From Leptofilum sp050292445 (GTDB taxonomy: Bacteria > Chloroflexota > Anaerolineae > Promineifilales > Promineifilaceae), in NCBI GenBank assembly GCA_050292445.1, contig JBNKLQ010000023.1, forward strand, positions 1-35,897: a stretch of 35,897 bases of DNA. The letters run 5' to 3'. Below are positions 18,520-28,100 of the stretch, piece after piece. The translations under genes and the position numbers were made by a program. The notes below the pieces were generated by a model. The model did not search any database, was not told the origin of the DNA, and saw nothing but the letters and a program-made list of their open reading frames with translations. Positions within the stretch are counted from its first letter, which is position 1; each line of letters begins with the position of its first letter.

Positions 18520-21500
18520 ATGTCTGAAAATAAACAAGATATTACCCAACTTCGTCAGCGACTCGCCCAAAGTACTATCATTGTAGATGCGACGCGTCGT
18601 TTCACATCTACGCTGGATTTTGATGAGATACGGTTGGCGCTTTTTGAAGCCGCTTCCCAAATAGTAGGCGCACAACAAATCGTGCTGCATTTGCTTAACG
18701 AGCAAGAGTTGCAGAGCTATGTTTGCTATCCGATGGAGGGCCTGCGTATAGAAACGGCCGTTCTGCCCCCGGAAGCGACTGCCTTCCGCATTTACAGAGA
18801 GGTAGAGCAGGTTATTTGGCATCATGATGATGCCGATCAGTCCGCTCCGCCCATTAGTGTAGAAGTCATTGATAAATTTGACTCTTACCTGGCTTTACCA
18901 CTCAAAGGAGCCAACCATGTTGTTGGTGTCATTGAAGCATTAAATCTGCTGGAACCGCAAAATGCAGCCCAACAAGCCGATCTTCTGGCGGAGATTGCCG
19001 GATCGGCCGGTCTGGCCCTCTATAATGGGATGCTTTACCAAGATGCCCAGCAATCGCGGCAGTCGGCTCAAGAGTATTTGGATATGCAGAACGTTCTGCA
19101 TGAAATAAATATTGAATTGTTCCGCATTGACGATTTGGATGAACTGTATCGCAGTGCTGTTGAACTGGCTCACACCCGGCTGGGTTTTGACCGAGTTGGT
19201 ATGTTTTTGCTGAATGAATCAAAAGATTTGCTATTAGGCACTTATGGCGTTGATGCTGCGGGTAACGTCTGCGATGAAAGAGGGCCAGATTATGTCATTG
19301 ATCAAAAAGAGACAATAGATGCCTTCGTTCTTAACCGAACCCGTTTGATAGTGAATGAAGATATCGATTTGTGGTATTTGGGAGAGGTTGTGGGACGTGG
19401 CTGGCATATTGGCGCTGCCATGTGGACTGAAGAGTCTCCAATTGGTGTGATATTTGCCGATAACCTGGTAACGGGACGACCGCTTAAACCTTACCAATCG
19501 GAACTGTTGTTTGCTTATGCCGGTATCGTTTCTAACTTAATCCAACGGAATCGTTTTGATACAATTATCACCAACAGGGCTGCCGAGATGCAAGCGGTGG
19601 CTGAAGTTAGTACGGCCGCTGCCACCATCCTGGATATCGATAAACTTTTACAAGAAATGGTTGATCTGACCAAAAATAGCTTTGATTTGTATCATGCCCA
19701 CATCTACCTGCTAAACAAAAAAACCGAAACGCTTGTCCTAACCAGCGGTGCAGGCACGGTCGGCCAACAGATGGTGGCTGAAGGGCGGCAAATTCCGCTG
19801 CAACAGGAACAATCATTAGTAGCGCGGGCAGCACGCTCGCGCCAGGGCGTCGTCATTAATGACGTTCAGTCCGAGCCAGGCTTCCTGCCCCACCCGCTGC
19901 TGCCTAATACCCGCTCCGAAATGGCAGTGCCCCTTATCACCGGAGATCGGGTGCTGGGTGTACTCGATGTTCAGTCTGACCAGCTCAATTATTTCAGCAA
20001 AGAAGATATCAGCACCTTCACCACGCTGGCGGCGCAAACGGCCGTTGCGTTGCAAAATGCCCGCCTCTTCACTGAATCAGAAAAACGCGCCAGCGAACTG
20101 GCTTTCATCAGCCGAATCGTGACTGAGATCAACACAGTAGATGTGGAGACAGGTCTTCAATTCATGGCTGAAGAATTGGGTGAAATACTCCAGGTTCCTT
20201 TAATAAATGTTAGATTGATAGATGAAACCGGAACCATGTTGAAGGTGGTGGCGGCGTGCCATCCGGCAGAGTCTCCCTCACCCGTCGGAACAGTTTTCCC
20301 CATTGGCAAGGATCCGATTAACGAGGCACTGCAAAACAGACAAACAGTAATTATTGAAGATGTGGCTAACTCAGATGTTCCGCCTCATATCCAGAAAAGG
20401 ATACTCGAATCAGGCATCTGCTCCGTGTATATGATTCCTATGGTTGTCGGGCGTGATCTAATTGGCTCGGTTGCTATAAACATCCCTGAAGGTGGCAGTG
20501 TATTAACCCCTGCTCAACTCAGATTGGTAGAGACCACGATACAGCAAGCAGCAACGGCCGTACAAAATGCTCGCCTCTTCACCGAATCAGAAGAACGTGC
20601 CGAAGAACTGGCCTTTGTCAATAAGGTTGTGGCTGAGGTGTCAGCTTCACTGGATATTGAACAAAGCTTACAAATCGTAGCTGATGAACTGGCCAAAGTG
20701 GTTGATCTTGAGGGAATTGGCATTGCTTTGCTAAACGATGATAAGACCAGCCTGACCGTCGTGGCTGAACATTATAGTTCGGAAGAAGCAGCCAGCATTT
20801 TAGGGTATACCTATCCTCTCGCTGGCAATCCCGTCACCCAAAAAGCGTTTAGCACGCGTAACACCGTCCTGGTTGAAGACGCCCAGAATCATCCATTGAC
20901 TGAGCCAATCCACGCTGGTTTGCGTATGCGCGGCGTTCAAACGATGTATGTCATTCCTATGTTTGCCGGTAACGAAATTGTAGGGACAGTCGGTTTTGAT
21001 TCTAAGGAAAAAGACCGGCTGATGTCCCCCCAGCAGATGCGCCTGGCGGAAACGATTGTGTACCAGGTGGCAACGGCCGTACAAAATGCCCGCCAGTATG
21101 ACGAAATCCGGCGTTCGCAAGAATCTTTGCGTCAGAGTGAAGCCGAACTGTCTGAAGCGCTCAAGATTGCCAAACTGGCCTACTGGGAATACGATGTCGA
21201 GAAGGACTTGTTCACCTTCAATGACCAATTCTTTGCCCTCTTCCACACCACCGCCGAAGAGCACGGCGGCTATCAGCTGCCCTCGGCGTATTACGCGGAG
21301 CACTTTGTCCATCCGGACGATCTGCCCATTGTGGGTGCCGAAATCGAGCGGGCGCTCAACTCTACCGACCGGCACTACAGCCAATCGGCGGAGCATCGCA
21401 TTCTGTACGCCGATGGCGGCGTCGGCTATTTTTCGGTTAACATCAACATCGACCGCGATGAACAGGGCAATATTTTGCGTTACTACGGTGCAAATCAGGA

Positions 21501-24500
21501 TATTACCGAACGCAAACAGGTCGAAGAGGTTCTGCGCCACAACGAATCCGAACTATCTGAGGCGCTTAAGATTGCCAAGCTAGCCTACTGGGAATACGAT
21601 GTCGAGAACGACCTGTTCACTTTCAATGATCAGTTCTATGCGCTCTTCCACACAACTGCTGAAGCGCATGGCGGCTATCAACTCTCCTCAGCTTATTATG
21701 CGGAGCATTTTGTCCATCCAGATGATCTGCCCATGGTAGGTGGTGAAATCGAGCGGGCACTCAACTCGACTGATCGGCACTACCATAACTCACTAGAGCA
21801 TCGCATTTTGTATGCCGATGGCGGTGTTGGCTACATCTCGGTTACCATCACCCTTGAACGTGATGAAGATGGCAATATTCTGCGCTACTCTGGTGCGAAC
21901 CAGGACATTACCGAGCGCAAACAAGCGGAAGAAGCTATGGCTAAGCGGGCGGTTGAATTGCAAATCATTGCGGACTTAAGCGCCCAAACTACTTTGATTC
22001 AACAGCCGCAATCCTTGCTAGAAGCGATTGTGCAAGAGACACAGCGACGTTTTCATTTATACCATTGCCATGTCTTTGTATTAGATGAAAGTGGCGAAAA
22101 TTTGCAGATACGAGCGTGTGGTTGGGAAGCTGGATCGCTGCATGAAGGCACACATGGAACGGCCGTTATTCCCATGAGTGCTGAAAAATCATTGGTTGCT
22201 CAGGCTGCAGGTACAAGAAAGCCAGTTGTTGTTAACGATGTGTATAACGATCCATACTGGCTTCCAAATGAACTGCTGCCAAACACACGTTCTGAAATGG
22301 CTGTTCCTATGATTGCCGGTGGCGAGTTAATTGGTGTGCTCGATGTGCAGTCAGAGGAGGCGGGCCGATTTAGCGAGCAGGACAAACAGATTCACTTAAC
22401 ACTGGCTGCACAAACGGCCGTTGCCCTGCAAAATGCGCGATTCCTCAATCAATCTGAGCAGGCGGTCAAAGAGCTGCAAGCACTGTCTCGCCGCTTAACG
22501 CGTGAAGGTTGGCAAGAATACTTCACCCAGCGGAAGGACAAGCTGACGTTTGGTTATGATCAACAACAGAAGGTTTCTGTATCAGAAGTTGAACCTGATC
22601 GAATTGCTTTCCCCAAAGATGCCCATCTGGTTACCCAGCCTTTGCAAATTCAGGGAGAATCAATTGGTCAGCTGCGTTTGGAAATCTCTGAACAGTATGG
22701 TGATGATGAGTCTGAGCTGCTAACGGCCGTTAGCGAACGTCTTAGTGCTCATCTGGAAAACCTGCGCTTGGCGGAAGCGTCTGAAAAAGATCGGGCGGCA
22801 GCAGAAAAACGCAGCCAGGAAATGGCGGTAATCAATAACATCGTGACCCAGATTTCCACATCATTGGATTTGCAACATTCATTGCAAATTGTTGTGGATG
22901 AGCTGGTAACGGCCGTTAACGTAGATCAGGCTCGTGTGGCGCTTGTGCAGCCCGATAAAAAAGAGCTGCTTGTTATTGCTGAACATTATGATGCATCGCG
23001 GGCGACCTCGGCCGTAGGTATGGCCATTCCTATTGAAGGAAATGAGCTTACCCAAAAAGTGATCGAGACCCGGCAGTTGATCGTTGTAGAAGATGCTCAA
23101 AATAGTCCACAGACAGCCCCTGTCCATGATCTATTCCGAGAGCAGGGTATTCAGACGGTTGTTTTGATGCCGCTGGTGGTCAACGATGAGGTCATTGGTA
23201 CGCTGGGGATGGATATTCTGGATGACCGTCCCGTAAGGGAGGAAGGCCTGAAATTGGCAGAAACCATCGTGTTCCAAACTGCCACAGCTATTCAAAATGC
23301 TCGCCTGTTTGAGCAAGTTCAAGCAACCCTGGCTGAAACAGAAATGCTGTATTCCTACAGCTCTCAGCTAAACACGGCCACCAGTCTGGATGCGGTACTG
23401 GATTCGGCTGCGGCTGCTGGTTTTCAGGTGGGTGCCACCGATGCCGTTCTGCTAGTGTATGATCGTAATACAACCGGTAATCCTGAATATGCTCAAGTCG
23501 CGGCGACAGCGCCACGAAATGAAAAACAAGTAGGAGAACGGCTTTACCTGCAAGAGCAGCCCACACGCTACTTATGGCCTGCCAGTGGGCAAAATACTGT
23601 GTTTGTGGGCAACGTAAGTGCAGATGCTCGGTTAAGCCCAGAAGATAAAGAGACTTTTGCCCAACAGGGGCTTGAAGCTGTGGCTATTATGTATTTGAAT
23701 GTGGGGAACCTACGCTTGGGGCAGATCATCATTCATTGGGACAAGGTGCAAACGTTTACCAATGCGGATGAACGGCTTTATGGGGCTATTGCCCAGCAGG
23801 CTTCTTCGGTCGTTTACAATCGGTTACTGTTCAACCAGACGGAAGAGGCGCTGTCAGAAACGGCCGCACTCTACCAGGCCAGTGCGGATCTTAACACGGC
23901 CCAAACGTTTGATGAAGTGCTCATCGCTTTGCGCCAACACACTATTTTGGGTCAGGGTACCCACAATGTAACGATCAGCTTCTTTGACCGCGTCTGGGAC
24001 AAGGATGATTTACCAGAAGAAGTCCATGTATTGGCTGAATGGGGAGTCACCGATGTTGAGGATAGGCCGACTCGGTTCAAGGTAGATGCATTCCCTGGGT
24101 TCTTAGATCTGCTAGACCAAGATGAATTGCAGGTTCATGAAGATGTTGCTAATGATAAGCGGATCAGTGAAGAGGGCCGAGTTGGTTTTGTAGAATACTT
24201 TAACACTCAGGCTATTGTCTCTGCACCTTTAATTGTCGGTTCGAGACGACTCGGTTTTATCAATGGTTACTACCCCAAGCCGATGAGCTTTACTGAAGAG
24301 CAGCTGCGGCGACTAAATGTACTGAGCCGCCAGGCGGCCATTACTATCCAGTCGATTCGCCTGTATGAACAAACGCAGGAAGCACTGGCCCAAACGGAAG
24401 CGCTTTACACAGGTAGTGAGCGTATTGTTCTGGCCTCTACAGAAGAGGACATTCTACAATCACTGATTCAGTCTACAGAATTGCGCCGACTAGACAGAGC

Positions 24501-25122
24501 CAGTCTCTACATGTTTGATCGCCCAGTCGAAGATCGTGTTCCTCGCGACGTCACGGTTGTGGCGACCTGGGTCAATGAAGGCGTGCCGCCAAGCGTACAA
24601 GTGGGCACTCGCTTTGAGGTTGCCCGCGTACCTTTCTTGTCTGGGGTGAATCCAGACCAATCGTTGGTGATGAACGATATACGGAACGATCCACGCGTTG
24701 ATGAGCAAACGCGGCAAATCTTGGAAGGCTATGGCATGATCAGTTTTGTTATGGTCCCCATTGTTGTGGGTTCACAATGGTTGGGCATGGTTTCCGGTCA
24801 ATCGTCAGAGCCTATGAACATGACTGAAGTGCAGATGCGGCAGGCCAATAGTTTGGTTGGCCAGGCGGCGGTTGTGATGCAAACGACCATTTTGTTCCGC
24901 CAAGAGCAAGCCCGCGCCCGTCGAGAGCATTTGCTGCGTGAGATTGCCACAAAAGTCCGCAACTCAACTGATATCGATACAATCATGCAAACGGCAGTTA
25001 CTGAAATCGGCCGTACCTTGGGTCGTCGTTCCTTCATCAAATTAGGAAATGGCCAAAACGGTGATGCGCAAGCTGGTGATGATCAGCTCAGCCAAACCCA
25101 GACAGAAAATGGAGCAACATGA
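18520..25122 (+). CDS. giant soluble scaffold-like sensor: ten GAF domains, two PAS, one REGW module; no output domain
   Basis: 2200 residues with no membrane segment or signal peptide. Domains by approximate start: GAF1 18, GAF2 189, GAF3 357, GAF4 527, GAF5 697, PAS 876, PAS 1011, GAF6 1147, REGW module R1328 (TREGWQEYFTQ), GAF7 1435, GAF8 1610, GAF9 1784, GAF10 1962, shared tail R2135 (REHLLREIATKV). The GAF-to-GAF spacing of about 170 residues is regular, and the joints are short coiled coils such as LFTESEERAEELAFVN. The two PAS domains are a 405-bp tandem duplication. The protein has no catalytic output, so it may act as a cytoplasmic integrator or scaffold. Its stop overlaps the start of the kinase gene (ATGA), which favours a joint role with the kinase. 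The RBS is weak (GGATGAG, 9 bases ahead). Confidence 0.86.
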   Translation: MSENKQDITQLRQRLAQSTIIVDATRRFTSTLDFDEIRLALFEAASQIVGAQQIVLHLLNEQELQSYVCYPMEGLRIETAVLPPEATAFRIYREVEQVIWHHDDADQSAPPISVEVIDKFDSYLALPLKGANHVVGVIEALNLLEPQNAAQQADLLAEIAGSAGLALYNGMLYQDAQQSRQSAQEYLDMQNVLHEINIELFRIDDLDELYRSAVELAHTRLGFDRVGMFLLNESKDLLLGTYGVDAAGNVCDERGPDYVIDQKETIDAFVLNRTRLIVNEDIDLWYLGEVVGRGWHIGAAMWTEESPIGVIFADNLVTGRPLKPYQSELLFAYAGIVSNLIQRNRFDTIITNRAAEMQAVAEVSTAAATILDIDKLLQEMVDLTKNSFDLYHAHIYLLNKKTETLVLTSGAGTVGQQMVAEGRQIPLQQEQSLVARAARSRQGVVINDVQSEPGFLPHPLLPNTRSEMAVPLITGDRVLGVLDVQSDQLNYFSKEDISTFTTLAAQTAVALQNARLFTESEKRASELAFISRIVTEINTVDVETGLQFMAEELGEILQVPLINVRLIDETGTMLKVVAACHPAESPSPVGTVFPIGKDPINEALQNRQTVIIEDVANSDVPPHIQKRILESGICSVYMIPMVVGRDLIGSVAINIPEGGSVLTPAQLRLVETTIQQAATAVQNARLFTESEERAEELAFVNKVVAEVSASLDIEQSLQIVADELAKVVDLEGIGIALLNDDKTSLTVVAEHYSSEEAASILGYTYPLAGNPVTQKAFSTRNTVLVEDAQNHPLTEPIHAGLRMRGVQTMYVIPMFAGNEIVGTVGFDSKEKDRLMSPQQMRLAETIVYQVATAVQNARQYDEIRRSQESLRQSEAELSEALKIAKLAYWEYDVEKDLFTFNDQFFALFHTTAEEHGGYQLPSAYYAEHFVHPDDLPIVGAEIERALNSTDRHYSQSAEHRILYADGGVGYFSVNINIDRDEQGNILRYYGANQDITERKQVEEVLRHNESELSEALKIAKLAYWEYDVENDLFTFNDQFYALFHTTAEAHGGYQLSSAYYAEHFVHPDDLPMVGGEIERALNSTDRHYHNSLEHRILYADGGVGYISVTITLERDEDGNILRYSGANQDITERKQAEEAMAKRAVELQIIADLSAQTTLIQQPQSLLEAIVQETQRRFHLYHCHVFVLDESGENLQIRACGWEAGSLHEGTHGTAVIPMSAEKSLVAQAAGTRKPVVVNDVYNDPYWLPNELLPNTRSEMAVPMIAGGELIGVLDVQSEEAGRFSEQDKQIHLTLAAQTAVALQNARFLNQSEQAVKELQALSRRLTREGWQEYFTQRKDKLTFGYDQQQKVSVSEVEPDRIAFPKDAHLVTQPLQIQGESIGQLRLEISEQYGDDESELLTAVSERLSAHLENLRLAEASEKDRAAAEKRSQEMAVINNIVTQISTSLDLQHSLQIVVDELVTAVNVDQARVALVQPDKKELLVIAEHYDASRATSAVGMAIPIEGNELTQKVIETRQLIVVEDAQNSPQTAPVHDLFREQGIQTVVLMPLVVNDEVIGTLGMDILDDRPVREEGLKLAETIVFQTATAIQNARLFEQVQATLAETEMLYSYSSQLNTATSLDAVLDSAAAAGFQVGATDAVLLVYDRNTTGNPEYAQVAATAPRNEKQVGERLYLQEQPTRYLWPASGQNTVFVGNVSADARLSPEDKETFAQQGLEAVAIMYLNVGNLRLGQIIIHWDKVQTFTNADERLYGAIAQQASSVVYNRLLFNQTEEALSETAALYQASADLNTAQTFDEVLIALRQHTILGQGTHNVTISFFDRVWDKDDLPEEVHVLAEWGVTDVEDRPTRFKVDAFPGFLDLLDQDELQVHEDVANDKRISEEGRVGFVEYFNTQAIVSAPLIVGSRRLGFINGYYPKPMSFTEEQLRRLNVLSRQAAITIQSIRLYEQTQEALAQTEALYTGSERIVLASTEEDILQSLIQSTELRRLDRASLYMFDRPVEDRVPRDVTVVATWVNEGVPPSVQVGTRFEVARVPFLSGVNPDQSLVMNDIRNDPRVDEQTRQILEGYGMISFVMVPIVVGSQWLGMVSGQSSEPMNMTEVQMRQANSLVGQAAVVMQTTILFRQEQARARREHLLREIATKVRNSTDIDTIMQTAVTEIGRTLGRRSFIKLGNGQNGDAQAGDDQLSQTQTENGAT
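21145..21954 (+). repeat. 405-bp tandem duplication encoding two PAS domains
   Basis: Two adjacent units (about 21145-21549 and 21550-21954) encode near-identical PAS_3-type domains, each with LAYWEYDVE, LFTFNDQF and ANQDITERKQ. The period is exactly 135 codons. A third closely similar copy lies in the sensor at 12147 (about 14170-14570). Confidence 0.85.
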
Positions 25123-28100
25123 TGAACCTGGACAATGAGATTTTCCGCGCCCTGGCGGAGCAAACGGACGATCACATCCTGATAACTGACACGGATGGGA
25201 TAATTCTTTATGTCAACCCGGTTTTTGAATCGATAACTGGATACTCTGCAAAAGATGTTCTCGGTAAAACACCACGCATCCTGAAATCTGGTGAGCACGG
25301 CAACCCTTTCTACGAGAAACTGTGGCAAACCGTTCTGTCAGGCAAGACGTTTCGGGGTATGTCCATCAACAAAAAGAAGGACGGTACCTTTTATTATGAG
25401 GAAAAAACCATCACGCCTGTGAAAAATGCTGCTGGTGAGATTACACATCTTATTTCCATAGGCAAAGATGTCACCGCAAGAGTAGAAGCGGACCAGGCGG
25501 AAAAGAAGCAACTGATTGAAGGTAAAATTAGCTCCCTGGCTACCGTACAAGCCATCTCGGAAACACTCCATCATGCCCCAGATCTGCAAGCCGTTGTCAC
25601 TCGGGCTACACAAGCGATTGTAGAGTATACCGATGCCCCATCTGTTGCCTTATTTCTTTTGGATGAGGCCGAGCAATGTTTGCAAATTCACGCTTCACAC
25701 GGCTTTAGCAAAGCGGCTTTAAAAGCAGGTTCAACGTTACCGCTTGAGGGAAGTCTGTCTGGCCTCACATTGGCACAAAAACAGGTATTAACAAGTGACG
25801 ATATTCTGAAAGATAAACGCCTGGAACCTGCTGTGCGCAAAGCATTGGTGAAGCAGGGACTGCAAAATGTTATTTCTTTCCCGCTTCTCTTTCAGGGTGA
25901 ATCGCTCGGCGTGGTGAATCTTATTTTTGATGAGGACACTTCGTTTTCAGAACAAGACAGAGAAACATTGCTGACAATCGGTAAAACAATTGGGCTGGCG
26001 ATTGTGAACGCCAGGCGCTTTGACGACATTCAGCAAAATGAAGAACGTACCCGACGTCGTTTGGAAATTCGCCAGGCTTTGGTGCTTGCTCAAACGCAAG
26101 AGGAGGTTGTTGACGTTCTTGTGGATAGAGCGACCTATTTCCCTCGAACGGCTATTTCTGTATTTACTTTAGATAAAACGAGCGATACGCCGGTATTGGT
26201 GCTAAGGAAAACCGATGAGGTAAAAAGTGGCCTGACCCGAATGCCCGATGACACACAGATCCCGACAGCATATTTGCCCAATACATTTATGTCGGATGAG
26301 CCTTTTGTTAGCCACAATATCATGGAAGATGAACGAGCCACCGACGAAGCAAAGGAATTGGCCAGCAAGTTTGGTGCCCTGGGTATTGCCGTTTATCCTC
26401 TTCAAGCTGGTGGTGAATGGTTGGGAATCGTCATTTTTGCCAGTGCAGAGACAGGCTACTTTACAGAGGAAAAATTAGAAATTTACCATGATTTAACAGA
26501 GCAAGGGGCGCTGGCTTTACGGGCTGCATCGTTAAATGAAGAAGCGCAGGCCAGCCTGGCGCGTCGTGAACGTGAAGTGCAGCTTACCACACAGGTTGCC
26601 CAGGAAATCGCTTCTGCCAGCAGCCTGCACGATTTGTATCAACGGGTGGTTACCCAGGTTCAAGAGCAATTTGGCTATTATTATACGCAACTGCTTCGCT
26701 ACGACGAAAGTATGGATACGCTGGCCATGGTCGTAGGGTATGGAGACGTTGGCCAAAAGATGTTGGAGATGAACCACTCTATGCCGATGGGGGTGGGTCT
26801 TATTGGTAAAGCGGCCGAGACAAAGCTGTCCGTTTTGCGTGGCCGAGTTGCCAACGACCCCAACTGGCAGTCAAACCCTCTGCTGCCTAAAACAGCTAGT
26901 GAGCTTTCGGTACCTATCAAACTACGTGATCAAGTATTGGGTGTGTTGGATGTGCAGAGCAGCGCGATTGATGGTGTTAATGCCAATGATCAACTGCTGC
27001 TAGAAGGTTTGTGTGGGCAGATTGCTATTGCTATGGATAGTACCCGACTACGTCAGGAGATGGAAAGCCGGTTACGTGAATTGAACTTGTTGCAGCGGCA
27101 AATGAGCCGTGAAGGCTGGAAAAAGCACCAGCAGCAGCAAGAAAAGATTGGCTATAGTTTTGATCTCACCGGTTTACGAGTCTTAACATCCCAGACAGAG
27201 GAATTTGCGGACGGTGACCAAAATGGTGCCGAACCAAAGTCAGAAGCTCAAACCATGGTAAGCAAGCCGCTTACGGTCCGGGGGGAATCAATTGGCAGCT
27301 TCGGTATTGAGGAAGACCCGGAACGGCCGTTAACAGATGAAGAACGGGAAATTATAGATGCTGTTGCTCAGGAATTGGCCGAAGCGCTGGAAGCAGCCCG
27401 TTTGTTTGAACAAACCCAAATTGCCCTGGCCGAGCAGGAACGACTTGCTTCCGAATTAGAAACGGTAGCTCAGGTGAGTACAGCTGCCTCCACAATTTTG
27501 GAAGCGGATGAACTGCTGCAATCTGTAGTGGACCTGGCCAAAAGCAGCTTTGGTCTTTACCATGCCCATATTTACCTAACCAACGAAACTGGTAAAAAAC
27601 TTCTGCTGAAAGCAGGTGCGGGCAATATTGGCCGCCTCATGAGTTTGGAAGGCCGCGAAATCAATATCGATGACGATTCTATTGTTGCCAGAGCAGCCCG
27701 CACCCAAAAAGGTGTATTAGAAAACAACGTGCGCCGCATTGTTGACTTTATGCCTCATCCGCTCTTGCCCGAAACCCGTTCAGAAATGGCCTTGCCCATG
27801 CTGGTTGGCGGTAAGCTCATTGGTGTGCTAGACCTGCAATCTGATGAAGAGGAATACTTCACACAGGAAGACCTGAATGTGCAGACAACCCTGGCCGCTC
27901 AAATTGCCGTGGCGGTGGAAAATGCCAATCAATACGCGATTCAGGTACAAACGTCTACCAAGCTACGCGAAGTTGACGTACTAAAGTCGGAATTTTTGGC
28001 CAGCATGAGCCATGAGCTGCGGACACCACTCAACTCTATCATTGGTTTTGCCGATGTGCTGCTAGAAGGCCTGGATGGAGATTTGAATGAACGCATGGAA

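Noticed and set aside
1834..27930. GAF domains as bilin-binding phytochrome-type photosensors
   Set aside because: No conserved chromophore-attaching Cys next to His was seen in the expected place; the shared YHAHIYL motif sits on an early strand and has no such Cys.
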